Source: Halovenus amylolytica (GTDB lineage Archaea > Halobacteriota > Halobacteria > Halobacteriales > Haloarculaceae). From it: a stretch of 64,000 bases of DNA. This document shows, piece by piece, positions 26,932 through 36,692 of this stretch. The notes below the pieces were generated by a model. That model saw only the letters and a list, made by a program, of their open reading frames with translations. It did not search any database and was not told where the DNA came from. Each line of letters starts with the position of its first letter. Position 1 is the stretch's first letter. Location: assembly GCA_004015825.1 (NCBI GenBank), contig SAYS01000001.1, positions 62,001 through 126,000 on the forward strand. Direction: 5' to 3'. The position numbers were made by a program, and so were the translations under genes.

Positions 26932-28194
26932 TCATCGGAGACGTTCCTGTTTCTCGATCCACGGCACGACAGGAACGTCGAGTCGGAACAGAAGCGGCAG
27001 TGCGACGATCGCGATGAACACCTCGGCGAGACCGACGACCAGAAACGCGGCCTCGAAGCTCACACCACCTGCGACAGTCGCACCGCCGATGATCCCGCTC
27101 AAAAATCCCAGACTTCCGAAAATATTGAACCCACCCATCGCGACGCCGCGGCTGTTCTCCGCAGCGAGATCGGTCACCAGCGCCATCGTGGCTGGTGCGA
27201 CGAAGGCACCGAGGATGCCGACGAACACCATCGCCGTGGCAGTAATGGGGACAGACGGCGCATAGAAGACGCTGATAACGGCCACACCGTAGGCCAGCGA
27301 GCCCGCTGCGACCGGAATAATCCGACCGATTCGATCGGAGAGACGGCCCATTGGGTACTGAAACAGTGCGAACGGGACGAAGAAGGCACCGAGTAACAGC
27401 CCAGTCCCGGCGGCGTCGAGGCCGAGTTCGGACTGGAAGTAGACCGTGCCGACGAGGGCAAAAAACCCGGCCGTGAGCCGGTCGACGAAGCCGAAGGCGA
27501 ATGGGACCGCGAGTGACCACTGCTCGCGGAGTGTGCCGGCGATCGCCAGTGGGCTGGTCGACTGGGCACCCGGTGTGCGGTCGGTCGCCAGGGTAGCGAG
27601 CACGCCAGCGACGAGTAACGCGACAGCAGCAGCGTACAGCGGGACGAACGGTCCCAGCCCGTAGAGCTGGCCGCCGATCGGCGAGCCGAGGGCGGTCCCC
27701 AGCCCGATTGCGAGTCCGGCAGTCCCCATGTTCCGGCCGTGGCCGCCGCCGAGATCCATCAGCGTCGTCATCGCGAGCGAGAAGGCACCGATCGTCGCGA
27801 TCCCCTGGACGAACCTGAGCAGGAGGATCGCCTCGTAGGGCACTGCAAACAGCGTCGGCGCGACGGCGAGCACGAGATAGCCGATCGCACCGAAGACACC
27901 GCCGGCGGCGACGAGTGGGACGCGATAGCCGACACTGTCGCTTATCGCGCCCCAGACGCCCGCAAAGAGGATGAATCCCAGAAACTCGGCCGTGAGAAAC
28001 CACTTGCCGGCATCGAGGACGGCACCGACATCACCACCCCACGCCGCCGGGCTCGCACCGAGGGCGACGACGAGATCCGGGATCCCCGGATAGAGCAACA
28101 CCTGGGCGAAGAGGACGGCGAACACGACCGTTCCGAGGACGAGCCGGTCCCGGTCGACAGCGTTCACGAACACAGATAGAACCAGAGCTGACAA
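26932..28194 (-). CDS. MFS family transporter
   Basis: 420 residues and about 12 hydrophobic segments in two halves, typical of the major facilitator superfamily drug/metabolite exporters. The loop between helices 2 and 3 carries GAISDSVGYRVPL and the equivalent repeat GRLSDRIGRIIPV in the second half, the classic motif A. The substrate is not predictable. The start at 28194 is the most upstream one, and initiation could be some 15 residues further in. A truncated family B repeat lies in the short gap to rimI. Confidence 0.88.
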   Translation of the reverse strand: MSALVLSVFVNAVDRDRLVLGTVVFAVLFAQVLLYPGIPDLVVALGASPAAWGGDVGAVLDAGKWFLTAEFLGFILFAGVWGAISDSVGYRVPLVAAGGVFGAIGYLVLAVAPTLFAVPYEAILLLRFVQGIATIGAFSLAMTTLMDLGGGHGRNMGTAGLAIGLGTALGSPIGGQLYGLGPFVPLYAAAVALLVAGVLATLATDRTPGAQSTSPLAIAGTLREQWSLAVPFAFGFVDRLTAGFFALVGTVYFQSELGLDAAGTGLLLGAFFVPFALFQYPMGRLSDRIGRIIPVAAGSLAYGVAVISVFYAPSVPITATAMVFVGILGAFVAPATMALVTDLAAENSRGVAMGGFNIFGSLGFLSGIIGGATVAGGVSFEAAFLVVGLAEVFIAIVALPLLFRLDVPVVPWIEKQERLR

Positions 28195-28210
28195 GCAACT
28201 GTTGGTTGTC

Positions 28211-28252
28211 CTGGTGAGTCGAAATTCTTCAGCGTCTCATATCCACCAGTAT
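28211..28252 (-). repeat. Family B element, one arm (B4) at the rimI stop
   Basis: On the minus strand the rimI stop TAA runs into TACTGGTGGATATGAGACGC and then GAAGAATTTCGAC, matching the right arm of the elements at 29784 and 55465 (TACTGGTGGCTGT...GAATTTCGAC). Only one arm is recognisable before the MFS start. Confidence 0.5.
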
Positions 28253-28725
28253 TAGAGCTCCCGGACGAGCAGGAGGGCATCCTCGCCGTCGTTGTAGTAG
28301 CCATCGACCGTCGCCCGGTGTTCGAACTCGTAGGATCGGTAAAGATCGAGCGCAGGTCCGTTGCTTTCCCGGACTTCGAGTTTTACCAACTCGGCACCCT
28401 GGCTGCGCAGGAGATCGATACCGCGAGTAAGCAGGAGTTTCCCGAACCCCTGGCGGCGGTGCGCTTCGTGGACAGCCAGATTCTTGATGTGGCCAACGAG
28501 TCTCCCGCGATCTCTGACACGGTCGGCGACGATGTAGCCGTGGACAGCGTCGTCAGCAGCGACGAGAAAGCCAGGCTGGCCGAGATACTGTTCGAACGCC
28601 CCGAACGGCCACGGCTGTGGGAAGGCGTCTGTTTCGATCCGGTAGACAGCGAGGAGGTCGGCTCGCTCCGCTGGCCGAACCGAAACTGTGGGACGATCGT
28701 CCGACGATGCCGTCGTCACGTCCAC
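28252..28725 (-). CDS. rimI: N-alpha/ribosomal-protein alanine acetyltransferase RimI
   Basis: 157 residues, a GNAT-fold enzyme. The acetyl-CoA loop RRQGFGKLLL, the preceding IKNLAVHEAH strand and the substrate-side VRESNGPALDLYRSYEFEH match RimI/archaeal NatA-type proteins that acetylate protein N termini. Length is normal. It is divergent from the PPOX gene at 28825. The stop codon adjoins a repeat arm. Confidence 0.9.
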   Translation of the reverse strand: MDVTTASSDDRPTVSVRPAERADLLAVYRIETDAFPQPWPFGAFEQYLGQPGFLVAADDAVHGYIVADRVRDRGRLVGHIKNLAVHEAHRRQGFGKLLLTRGIDLLRSQGAELVKLEVRESNGPALDLYRSYEFEHRATVDGYYNDGEDALLLVREL

Positions 28726-28824
28726 AGATACGCGATAGCGACAGATATGTGTACTGGGCGAGCGGGCTCCGGAGAGTCTCCCCAGGCCAAACAGTTCAAA
28801 TCACTGGACATACAAGAGATAGAT

Positions 28825-29292
28825 ATGTCATCGAACCTGTACGCTCAGTTCACTGGGACGCCGATGGACAGCGACGATGTCGATACGCTGCTCACGTCAG
28901 AGGGATACGGGATCCTCTCACTGTGTCGTGACGGCGAACCGTACAGTATTCCCGTCTCGTTCGGATACGACGGCGACGATATCTACTTCCCGTTTCTCAT
29001 CCAGAGCGATGACAGCAAAAAAACGGAGTTCATCGCGGAAGGAGCGCGGGCGCGTCTACTGGTGACCGATATCCGTGGTCGGTTCGACTGGCAAAGCGTT
29101 GCAGTTACGGGCCCCGTTCACGCGATCGATCCCCAGAGCGAGCCCTACGAACAGTTCATCGAGACACTCGTCGATAATGGCTGGTTCATGCGGTCTTTCG
29201 AACGGAGTGACGCGATTAGTTCGATGCAGGCGTGGCGACTCGAGATCGACGAACTCCAGGGCTTACAGCGAAAGGAAGAGCAACTAGAGTGA
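28825..29292 (+). CDS. PPOX-like flavin-binding protein
   Basis: 155 residues from ATG 28825; the open frame extends upstream to 28318, but that part is antisense to rimI. The split-barrel pattern is seen as LLTSEGYGILSLCRDGEPY, IPVSFGYDGDDIYF, FIAEGARARLLVTDI and WQSVAVTGPVHAI. It is a relative of the protein at 11460-11909 but is not adjacent to it. Probably binds FMN or F420; the substrate is unknown. Confidence 0.82.
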   Translation: MSSNLYAQFTGTPMDSDDVDTLLTSEGYGILSLCRDGEPYSIPVSFGYDGDDIYFPFLIQSDDSKKTEFIAEGARARLLVTDIRGRFDWQSVAVTGPVHAIDPQSEPYEQFIETLVDNGWFMRSFERSDAISSMQAWRLEIDELQGLQRKEEQLE

Positions 29293-29356
29293 TACTACCT
29301 CATAACACCCACTCACAAGGAGAGTAGCCGACGGCACTCGTCAGTCGTAGGAGCTG

Positions 29357-29364
29357 TATAAATA
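29357..29364 (+). promoter_or_regulatory. TATA box of the gene at 29391
   Basis: TATAAATA centred 30 bases before the ATG at 29391 is a textbook archaeal TATA box and implies a leaderless mRNA. Confidence 0.55.
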
Positions 29365-29390
29365 TACGACCGTACTTCGACCAGCTATGT

Positions 29391-29765
29391 ATGACAGCCG
29401 AGGACCAGAAGTACGTCATCACCTCGCTCGAAACCGAGGGCTCGGAGACGGAGATTCTCACTGTAGAGCTTCCGTCTCGCGAGATTATCGCCCAGCTCGA
29501 GGTGCCGCGACATTTCGTCGATCGGATGGCAGACCTCGGCGCAGAACACGACGTATCACTCGAGCAGGCACTCGGGGAACGCCTGGAGATCAACCGGGCG
29601 CGTGTCTCACTGCAGTCTGCCAGAGCTGTCGAGAGCATCGCACAGGTCAAGGAGCATCTCTCCGAGGCGAAGATGTACCTCTCCGGTGTCGATGCGCTCG
29701 ATACCGAGGGGCTCGAAGCCGAAATCGACCGAATCTGGAGAGAGGAACTCGATTCGAGAGCGTGA
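29391..29765 (+). CDS. Small acidic protein, function unknown
   Basis: 124 residues. A short N-terminal beta segment (EILTVELPSREIIAQLEVP) is followed by mostly helical sequence (RMADLGAEHDVSLEQALGER, SIAQVKEHLSEAKMYL), suggesting a DNA-binding or oligomerising helical protein. No named family recognised. ATG 29391 is supported by the TATA box 27 bases upstream. It is convergent with uvrC, with a family B element filling the gap. Confidence 0.7.
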   Translation: MTAEDQKYVITSLETEGSETEILTVELPSREIIAQLEVPRHFVDRMADLGAEHDVSLEQALGERLEINRARVSLQSARAVESIAQVKEHLSEAKMYLSGVDALDTEGLEAEIDRIWREELDSRA

Positions 29766-29783
29766 GTTCGGGGTCCCCGACTC

Positions 29784-29913
29784 ATACTGCCGGCTGTACA
29801 AAACTGACAAATTGCGCCACCCCGGGATGAGCCGAGCAGCGCGAGGCGATTCTCGGTAGCCAAACGGCTACCGGTGGTGGCACATATCTTTCCGAATTTA
29901 CAGCCACCAGTAT
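29784..29913 (-). repeat. Family B element (B1), 130 bp
   Basis: It is bounded by 15-base imperfect inverted repeats: ATACTGCCGGCTGTA at 29784-29798 and TACAGCCACCAGTAT at 29899-29913. Internally a perfect 7-bp hairpin (GGTAGCC at 29855-29861, GGCTACC at 29866-29872) sits where the 55465 copy has a different stem. On the minus strand the element starts at the uvrC stop codon (TGATACTGG). No protein is encoded. Confidence 0.7.
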
Positions 29914-31685
29914 CAGGACAGCTGTCGATCGATCGCTGTGGCCGTCTGTTTACCGATCCCACGGATCTCCGATAGTTCGTCGATTGAAGCCTCGCGTACA
30001 CCGTCGACGCTGCCAAATCTGCCGAGCAGCCGTCTCCGTGTCTCCGGCCCGACACCCTCGATCTCGTCTAGCGGTGTCGACACCTCGTCACGGATCGTTT
30101 CGTGATACTGTACGGCAAATCTGTGTGCTTCGTCGCGGACACGCTGGAGCAGCTGTAGTTTCGACTCCTCGCTCGCCCAGTCGTACGTCCGGTCGGGTGT
30201 GACGACACGCTCCTCGGCTTTGGCCAGTGCGACCACAGGGCGGTCCCAGCCGACCGCCGAGAGAGCGTCCCGCGCAGCCGCCAGCTGGCCAGAGCCGCCG
30301 TCGATCAACAGCAGATCGGGGTCGGGGCGGTCGTCCCGGCCCTCGACTGCTCGCTCGGCCCGCCAGGTGAGCAGCGCCTTCATATTCGCGTAGTCGTCGT
30401 TTTCCTCGGGCAGTTTCTTCCGGCGATACCCGGGTTTGTTCGGGCTGCCGTCGAGAAAGGCGACGTTACTCCCGACGACAGACCGCCCGTGGGCGTGGCT
30501 GACGTCGAATCCCTCGATCCGGTCGACACTGTCGAGACCGAGCGCATCGGCCAGCGCCGCACCGCCGTCGCGTTTCGAGTTACGCTTGCGGGCGTTTTTC
30601 ATCGCGAGATCGACCAGTGTCGCCTCACGGCCGGCACCGGGAACCCCCAGTTCGACGCCCGCACTCGAAAGCCACTCGTCGAGGCCCTCGCCGACCGGCT
30701 GTTCCGGACAGAGAATGCGTTGGGGAAGCTCCGTCCCGGCGTAGTACTGCGGAATGAACGCACCAAGCACGACACCCGCGTCGGTCTCTCCCGCCAGGTC
30801 GATCGTCAACTGCCCACCGTCCTCGGGAACTGCCAGCGTGTGCTGCTCGCGGTCGACCAGCTGTCCGTTCTCGGCTCGCAACACCGCGACTGTGGGCTCC
30901 GAGCCGACGAGTGAGACGCCGAGGACGTCGGTCCGACGCTGCTGGTCGCTGGCCGTACTGACGGCCTCGTCGTGGCTCTGGCGGAACTGCTCGACCGATT
31001 CGAGCATATCCCGGAGGTTCGCGGCCCGCTCGAACCGTTCCTCGCTCGCGGCCTGTTCCATCTGCCGGCGGAGCGGGTCGGTCAACACGCCCGTTTCACC
31101 GCCGAAAAACCGCTCGACGGACTCGACATCGTCGAGATACGCTGCCCGGCCGATCTCGCCAGTGCAGGGGGCCGTACAGAGCCCGATATCGTAGTCGAGG
31201 CAGGGCCGGTCCCGGTTGGCGAACTTGTGATCCGAGCAGCCCCGCACCCCGTAGATCTCCCGCAGGGCCTTGCAGACCGTCTCGACGGTCCCCTTGTCGG
31301 TAAAGGGGCCGAACACAGTCGAGCCGCTCTCGGGGTCGCGGGTGATCCGGATCTGTGGAAACTCGTGGTCCGTGAGCGCGACGAGCGGGTAGGATTTGTC
31401 GTCTTTCAGCCGGACGTTGTACTTCGGCCGGTGCCGTTTGATGAGGTTCGCTTCCAGTAACAGCGCCTGCGATTCGGTGTCCGTGACCGCGACGTCGATC
31501 TCTTCCGCGCGGTCGACCATCCGGCGGATGCGTTCGCTGCGCGGATCTGCGTAGGAGCGAACGCGGTCGCGCAGTTCGACGGCTTTGCCGACGTAGAGCA
31601 CCCGCTCGCCGTCGAGAAACTGGTACACTCCGGGCTCCCGGGGGAGCGACCCGGCACGCTCGCGGAGTGTCTCGATATGCATCAT
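29913..31685 (-). CDS. uvrC: Excinuclease ABC subunit C
   Basis: 590 residues. UvrC makes both incisions in nucleotide excision repair with UvrAB. The N-terminal GIY-YIG nuclease is clear ([18 protein letters not shown], catalytic Arg in RDRVRSY). A UVR motif ([15 protein letters not shown]), the C-terminal RNase H-like nuclease ([22 protein letters not shown]) and a helix-hairpin-helix tail ([18 protein letters not shown]) follow. Length is normal for haloarchaea. ATG 31685 is followed by a second ATG. Its stop codon is shared with a family B terminus. Confidence 0.96.
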   Translation of the reverse strand: MMHIETLRERAGSLPREPGVYQFLDGERVLYVGKAVELRDRVRSYADPRSERIRRMVDRAEEIDVAVTDTESQALLLEANLIKRHRPKYNVRLKDDKSYPLVALTDHEFPQIRITRDPESGSTVFGPFTDKGTVETVCKALREIYGVRGCSDHKFANRDRPCLDYDIGLCTAPCTGEIGRAAYLDDVESVERFFGGETGVLTDPLRRQMEQAASEERFERAANLRDMLESVEQFRQSHDEAVSTASDQQRRTDVLGVSLVGSEPTVAVLRAENGQLVDREQHTLAVPEDGGQLTIDLAGETDAGVVLGAFIPQYYAGTELPQRILCPEQPVGEGLDEWLSSAGVELGVPGAGREATLVDLAMKNARKRNSKRDGGAALADALGLDSVDRIEGFDVSHAHGRSVVGSNVAFLDGSPNKPGYRRKKLPEENDDYANMKALLTWRAERAVEGRDDRPDPDLLLIDGGSGQLAAARDALSAVGWDRPVVALAKAEERVVTPDRTYDWASEESKLQLLQRVRDEAHRFAVQYHETIRDEVSTPLDEIEGVGPETRRRLLGRFGSVDGVREASIDELSEIRGIGKQTATAIDRQLS

Positions 31686-31769
31686 CCCACAGTATGGGAC
31701 GAGACCGTTTTAGAGTGCTGTTCGCACCCCATGCGAACTGAACACCCGACGGCGAGGTAGACGCGGCTA

Positions 31770-33242
31770 CTACGAAGTGAGCTGTGCGGCCGCCTCACCG
31801 ATCTCCTGGATCTTCGCTGTCTGGCGCTCGTTTGCCTCGGCGATCGAGTCCATCTCGTCGGCCATCTCGTCGAGTTCGCTGACGAAGGAATCGACCATGC
31901 TGGCGACCTCCTCGGTCGTCGCCGCCTGATCATCAGTCGCGTCAGAGACCTCCTGGATCCCCTGTGCTGCATCCCTGACGCTGTCGAGAATCTCGTCCAG
32001 GTTCTCCATCGTAGTCTGGACCTGGGCCATTCCCTGTGAGACCTGTTCGGTCGTCTTCTGGAGACTCTCGGCTGTCTCTTCAGTATCTGTCTGTGCGTCC
32101 TCGATGGTCTCCTCGATCTCCGTGGCGTTCTGTTTGGACTCGCTGGCGAGTGATTTGATCTCGTCTGCGACGACCGCGAACCCCTCGCCTGCTTCGCCGG
32201 CACGGGCTGCCTCGATCGAGGCGTTCAGCGCGAGCATGTTCGTCTGCTCGGCGATATCGTTGATAACTGTCGTGAACTCGTTGACGTCGTCCATCCGGGA
32301 CTGGAGGCCGTCCATCTGCTCGGACACCTCGCTGACTGCCGAATCGATATCTTTCATCGCGGTCAGTGCGTCACCCGCCGAGTCACGCCCTTCCTCGGCG
32401 AGGGACTCCGCCGCGTCGCTCGTCTGATTGACCTCCCGTGCGGTCGAGGCGATCTCCTCGATCGTCGCACTCATCGTCGCGACCTCGCCGGAGACGTTTT
32501 CGGCTGCCTCGACTTGCTGCTGGATCGTGTTGCTGACCACAGTCGTACTCTCGGTCACGTTCTGGGCCGCAGACGACACCTCGGTGATCGGCGTCTGGAG
32601 GTTGGATTCGACCTGGCTCGTCAGCTGTTTCTGTTCCGAGAGCGCGTCCTCGATCTCCTGGCTGTATGAGTGGATGTAGGTATCCATCGCCACCTGCTGG
32701 TCGAGATTGATGAGTTTCTGCACCGCGAGGATCCGCTCGGTGACTGTATCGACGGCGTCGGCTGGCTCCTGATCGTCGAGATTCGATTTGACATCCTCGG
32801 CGACGGCCTCCATGATCCCCCGGTAGTAGATGCTGTAGGCCCCGAAGTAGATTTTCGGCCCGAGATCGAGCATATCGTGGATCTTGCCGATCCGGGCACG
32901 CCTGTCGAAGTACTGCTGGTCGTACTCGCCACGCCCGAGATCCATCAGGTACTGCCGCTGGTCCTTTTTCAACGCCTCGATCGGTTTCGACGAGGAATCC
33001 ATGATCGCGACAGTCTCGCTGTAGCTCTGGAGATGATCGTAAAACTCCTCGACCAGCTCGTCTGCGATTTCCTCGAACAGATGACTGATCGACTCGAGAG
33101 CGTCACTATCCTGCCGACTGAACTGGGTGTACTCCTTCCGCCAGCTGATCTCCTCCCGGTCGATCCCGATCTCCCCAGTCAACCGTGAGCCATCGACCAT
33201 CCGACGTCTCTCGTCAGTTATTTTTCTATTAGCTTTTGCCAT
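31770..33242 (-). CDS. hemAT: Globin-coupled aerotaxis transducer HemAT
   Basis: 490 residues, soluble. Residues ~30-200 form a sensor globin; the proximal His is probably that of [19 protein letters not shown]. The C-terminal half is a methyl-accepting coiled coil with the highly conserved hairpin tip [19 protein letters not shown], which contacts CheA/CheW. HemAT binds oxygen at heme and signals to the archaellum switch. No che genes are nearby. A TATA-like element at 33263 suggests a leaderless transcript. Confidence 0.94.
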   Translation of the reverse strand: MAKANRKITDERRRMVDGSRLTGEIGIDREEISWRKEYTQFSRQDSDALESISHLFEEIADELVEEFYDHLQSYSETVAIMDSSSKPIEALKKDQRQYLMDLGRGEYDQQYFDRRARIGKIHDMLDLGPKIYFGAYSIYYRGIMEAVAEDVKSNLDDQEPADAVDTVTERILAVQKLINLDQQVAMDTYIHSYSQEIEDALSEQKQLTSQVESNLQTPITEVSSAAQNVTESTTVVSNTIQQQVEAAENVSGEVATMSATIEEIASTAREVNQTSDAAESLAEEGRDSAGDALTAMKDIDSAVSEVSEQMDGLQSRMDDVNEFTTVINDIAEQTNMLALNASIEAARAGEAGEGFAVVADEIKSLASESKQNATEIEETIEDAQTDTEETAESLQKTTEQVSQGMAQVQTTMENLDEILDSVRDAAQGIQEVSDATDDQAATTEEVASMVDSFVSELDEMADEMDSIAEANERQTAKIQEIGEAAAQLTS

Positions 33243-33262
33243 ACCCCGACCAATTATGTTAT

Positions 33263-33270
33263 ATCATAAA
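33263..33270 (-). promoter_or_regulatory. TATA-like element of hemAT
   Basis: On the minus strand ATTTATGA lies about 21-28 bases before the ATG ending at 33242, the usual distance for a leaderless transcript. Confidence 0.45.
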
Positions 33271-33410
33271 TATTCGCCCCACTAAAACTCAAATGTAATA
33301 ATTATAGTTTGTGAGTTACCGACTCAATCGATCGTCGTCGTGGAGAATCGTCGTATCAGAAGGGATATAGGTCGCAGGCCAGCAGGTCTGGGACGTTTGC
33401 GACAGCAAAA

Positions 33411-34043
33411 TCAGAACAGATCGTTTGGCAGCAGCGAGGACAACCCCTCCGAGCCCCCACCGATCTCGTCGTCGGGCAGGATCGCCGATTCGAGCCGTCT
33501 GATCGCGCCGTCGACGTCGTCGGGTCGCTGGACGTGGATATCCCGTCCATCGCCTGCGACCCGGATCGCGAGTGTGGGGACACGGAACAGCCAGTAGACC
33601 GCAAACATGGCGACAGCAGCGAGCAAGACGAGCGCGCCGACGACCTGCATGATCTGGTCGAGCTGGGTCATGAAGCGCAACATCCCGTCGGCGATACTCA
33701 CGATGCCACCGGCCCCGGTCTGACTCGTCGCTTCGGCGTCGAACGAGACGTCGCCGATCAGCGCCTCGAAGTCGATGAAAAGCCCCGCGAGAATGAGCAT
33801 GAGACTGTAGACCCCGTAGCGGATACTCCTGCCTGCGAGTGTGGTCCGTCCCTGGGCGCTCGTCTCGACACCACTGACGTTCGGGCGCTCGACCTGCCGG
33901 AAGTTCTCGCCGTCCATCTCGGGGGTGAACGTGAGTACGCGGTGGCTCGTCACGACGACCCGCGAGCTGTCGATATCGAGGACCTCCGAGACCGACTCGC
34001 TCTCGTAGAGAAGCTCCTCGACACGGTTTTGCCACCCCGTCAT
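33411..34043 (-). CDS. Membrane protein with PH-like domain, function unknown
   Basis: 210 residues from ATG 34043; the frame continues to 34400 but that part is antisense-like and overlaps the next gene. Residues 1-50 resemble the first strands of a bacterial PH domain (SRVVVTSHRVLTFTPEM). Two hydrophobic segments (YGVYSLMLILAGLFIDF; IMQVVGALVLLAAVAMFAVYWLF) interrupt it, and a cytosolic C terminus ends in an acidic helix. The role is unknown, possibly membrane or lipid association. Confidence 0.72.
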   Translation of the reverse strand: MTGWQNRVEELLYESESVSEVLDIDSSRVVVTSHRVLTFTPEMDGENFRQVERPNVSGVETSAQGRTTLAGRSIRYGVYSLMLILAGLFIDFEALIGDVSFDAEATSQTGAGGIVSIADGMLRFMTQLDQIMQVVGALVLLAAVAMFAVYWLFRVPTLAIRVAGDGRDIHVQRPDDVDGAIRRLESAILPDDEIGGGSEGLSSLLPNDLF

Positions 34044-34102
34044 ACCGACTGGTAGGGAATCAGCAATCAAGAGTGCTCGGGCCACATTCTCAGGAGAGAA
34101 AA

Positions 34103-34495
34103 TCAGAGTAGCTGTTCGAGTTGCCGACGCCGGCCGGAGAGATCCAGTTCGGTCTCGATATCGGGATCGGCTGCCAGCCGGTCGAGCGCCAGCAGTGGAT
34201 CGGTGCCGGCCCGTTCGACTGCCTCCAACAGTTCGGTGATCTCCTCCCGATACAGTGCGAGGTTGTCGAGCAACCCGAGCAGGAGCGCAAAGGCAACAGC
34301 ACCGTCGGGATTCGTCGGAAAGGCGTCGCTGATCCGGTCGAAGTCGGGGTCGTCCGGCGGTGGATTCTTGGCTGGTTCCATCGAGAGACAATGCGTGCAA
34401 AGTGTGACTGCCGACTCCGCTCCGGGGACGTGATTCTCGAATCGGTCAGGGATAGCGAACGCCACAGTGTCAGCGCCGCAGGTCAGACAGTCCAT
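34103..34495 (-). CDS. Small zinc-ribbon protein (DUF6276-like)
   Basis: 130 residues from ATG 34495. Two Cys pairs (MDCLTCGAD and LCTHCLS, about 25 residues apart) form a probable zinc ribbon at the N terminus. The remainder is helical and acidic. It resembles the haloarchaeal DUF6276 group, but I am not certain. It shares strand and close spacing with the PH-like gene. Confidence 0.68.
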   Translation of the reverse strand: MDCLTCGADTVAFAIPDRFENHVPGAESAVTLCTHCLSMEPAKNPPPDDPDFDRISDAFPTNPDGAVAFALLLGLLDNLALYREEITELLEAVERAGTDPLLALDRLAADPDIETELDLSGRRRQLEQLL

Positions 34496-34640
34496 ACGGC
34501 TGCTTTGGCTCCCGGTCTGAAACAGGCTTCGTCTATTGTAGTATGGGATCTGAGAGGTTACGGCCCACACCTGGTGGTAGCAAGAGTCGTGTATACCCCA
34601 GACAGGGGCGAGAGTTATACGTATTCAAACAGTACAGGAG

Positions 34641-34913
34641 ATGATGTCCGAAGAGATATTCACGGAACCCGAAGAGACGACAGAGGACTGGGTCGACGTT
34701 CGGATGACCAATCCGGAAGAAAGGGAGTGGGACGTCGACTTCGTCGTGGTCGACGGGCAGGTGAACTACGTCGACCTCCGGATCCGGCCGGAGTTGCTCC
34801 GCGGCTTCGTGGAGTGTCTGATCGACGACGTCGGCGACGACCACGCAGGCAGTATTCTCGCAGATATCGCCGAAGAGAACGATCTCAATCTGGATTCTCA
34901 CAGCGAATCGTAA
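34641..34913 (+). CDS. Small acidic protein, function unknown
   Basis: 90 residues, beginning with two consecutive ATG codons (34641 and 34644) directly after AGGAG; the spacing favours neither. It is very acidic, with a central strand pair (DVDFVVVDGQVNYVDLRI) and a C-terminal helix. It is divergent from the zinc-ribbon gene. No family recognised. Confidence 0.62.
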   Translation: MMSEEIFTEPEETTEDWVDVRMTNPEEREWDVDFVVVDGQVNYVDLRIRPELLRGFVECLIDDVGDDHAGSILADIAEENDLNLDSHSES

Positions 34914-35031
34914 CATTGTCCGGCTGTCGAAAACAGCGTCGACCGGAGAAACGAGCTGACAGTTTCCGAGCGTACAGTCGGTTATGCGTATCATAGATGG
35001 CTCAAAGACCGATTTGAGTCATCCCTTCGGA

Positions 35032-35039
35032 TTTATATA
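35032..35039 (+). promoter_or_regulatory. TATA box of the Tat lipoprotein gene
   Basis: TTTATATA lies 21-28 bases before ATG 35060, supporting that start codon over an in-frame ATG at 35039 that is part of the box itself. Confidence 0.6.
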
Positions 35040-35059
35040 TGGGCGTCCACTGGTCGTAC

Positions 35060-35965
35060 ATGAACGAACTTACGCGACGGACGGTACTGCTCGGAACAGC
35101 TGGACTCGCGACGGCCGGACTCGCCGGCTGTGTCGGCGATACCGGCGACGATGGCGACGACGGAAGCGGCGAGACTGGTGGCATCGACGACAGTTCGATC
35201 ACCCATCTCGGGAGCGACTGTGCAGGACCGGAACCCGATACGGTTGCAGTCGTCGCCGAGGGGAGTACCTACACCGTCGAGGGGACACTCCCCGCCTCCA
35301 CGCCGTGTTACGAGGCCGAACTCGTCGAGACAAGTTTCGAGGCTGGCACGCTCTCGCTAACAGTCGACGTCGTCGAAGACGGGAGTGAAACGTGTATCGA
35401 ATGCGAGGGACAGGTCAACTACGAGGCGACAGTCGACCTCTCCGACGGGGCGTCGATCGAGACTGTCTCGGTTACACACGAGACTGGCGAGACACACACT
35501 GTCGAGCAGTCGGCGTTCGTCGACGGCTACCCGGAGATCGTCTCCTCGTCGATCGAGACGACCCAGACGGGGTCCCGGACAGACGAGCAGTCGGATACGG
35601 CCGACTTCGACATCGGTGAGGAGGCAGTCACGATCGAGGGGACGATCCTGACCTCGACGCCCCACTACGAGGCCGTCCTCGAAGAGACAGCTATCGAGCG
35701 CCGAGCGTTGCAGGTGACCATCGGTACTGAGTCGACACTCGACGAGGACGAGGCGGGCACCCAGGAACTCGGCTTCCTCGACTACGAAGCCACGATCGAG
35801 ATCGAAAATATCGACAGCCTCGAACGCGCCCAGATTCAGCATCCAGAGACGACACACGGGTTCGAGTGGGACGAAAACAGCGCGAGCGCGTCTACGGGCG
35901 GGTCGAGTGAGACTGGAACGAGTACGGCAGAAGGGAACACGAGCGCGCCGGAGCGCAGCCAGTAG
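35060..35965 (+). CDS. Tat-exported lipoprotein, function unknown
   Basis: 301 residues. The N terminus is a twin-arginine signal ending in a lipobox (TRRTVLLG ... GLAGC), so the mature protein is anchored at the outer face by a lipidated Cys. A low-complexity acidic linker (DTGDDGDDGSGE) follows. The body contains two similar beta-rich segments, each with the pattern EGTxxxSTPxYEA (EGTLPASTPCYEA and EGTILTSTPHYEA), indicating an internal duplication. The first copy has extra Cys (CIECEG). The C terminus is Ser/Thr/Gly-rich. Possibly a surface-binding protein. Confidence 0.82.
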   Translation: MNELTRRTVLLGTAGLATAGLAGCVGDTGDDGDDGSGETGGIDDSSITHLGSDCAGPEPDTVAVVAEGSTYTVEGTLPASTPCYEAELVETSFEAGTLSLTVDVVEDGSETCIECEGQVNYEATVDLSDGASIETVSVTHETGETHTVEQSAFVDGYPEIVSSSIETTQTGSRTDEQSDTADFDIGEEAVTIEGTILTSTPHYEAVLEETAIERRALQVTIGTESTLDEDEAGTQELGFLDYEATIEIENIDSLERAQIQHPETTHGFEWDENSASASTGGSSETGTSTAEGNTSAPERSQ

Positions 35966-35968
35966 CGG

Positions 35969-36613
35969 TCACTCGCGTCCGGTCTGTTCGCGGTACTGGT
36001 CGACGATCACGTCCCCGCTGGAAGCGCCGATCCGGTCTGCGCCGGCGTCGAACAGTTCCTTCGCGAACGCCCAGGAACCGATACCGCCACTCGCCTTGAC
36101 GTCGTCGTACTCGGAGAGCAGTTCGACGTCGGAGACCGTGGCACCGCCCTCCGTGAAGCCGGTCGCGGTTTTGAGAAAGTCGATATCGGTACTGGCCGCG
36201 ACGGCAGCCAGCTCCCGGAGCTGGTCGTCGTCGAAAAGCGGTGCTTCGAGGATGGCTTTCACGGGCACCGGCACGGTCGCCGCGATCTCTTCGAGTTCGG
36301 CTTCGAAGGGCTCGATCTCGCCGGCAGCTGCCCGCCCCAGATTCGGCACCAGATCGATCTCGGCAGCACCGGCTTTCCAGACCTGGTTGGCCTCCGTACA
36401 TTTCGTTTCGAGGCTGTGCTGCCCGTGGGGGAAGCCGATCACCGTCGCGATCGCGACACCAGACGCGTAGTCGGTCGCCTCGTCGACGTAACACGGTGGA
36501 ACACAGGCTCGCATGCCGTGGTGTACTGCCGCGTCGAGAACCTCGGTGACATCCTCCCACGCTGTCAGCGGACCGAGAACAGTGTGTTCGATCCGACCCG
36601 GTATATCGTCCAT
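35969..36613 (-). CDS. deoC: Deoxyribose-phosphate aldolase
   Basis: 214 residues. DeoC cleaves 2-deoxyribose 5-phosphate to glyceraldehyde 3-phosphate and acetaldehyde in nucleoside breakdown. The Schiff-base Lys lies in DFLKTATGF, and the accompanying VKAILE strand, ATVIGFPHG and KASGGIGSW are all family-typical. Length is normal. It is convergent with the lipoprotein gene (3-base gap). Confidence 0.95.
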   Translation of the reverse strand: MDDIPGRIEHTVLGPLTAWEDVTEVLDAAVHHGMRACVPPCYVDEATDYASGVAIATVIGFPHGQHSLETKCTEANQVWKAGAAEIDLVPNLGRAAAGEIEPFEAELEEIAATVPVPVKAILEAPLFDDDQLRELAAVAASTDIDFLKTATGFTEGGATVSDVELLSEYDDVKASGGIGSWAFAKELFDAGADRIGASSGDVIVDQYREQTGRE

Positions 36614-36692
36614 ACGCCAGCCAGGAGCGCCGTAGTTAAATCTCTCCCGTCGGCCGGAACAGTTTTGAGTGGCGGGGTATCATCTCACCGAA

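Noticed and set aside
28318..28824. N-terminal extension of the PPOX protein at 28825
   Set aside because: It is antisense to rimI and lacks PPOX similarity; ATG 28825 gives a family-typical start.
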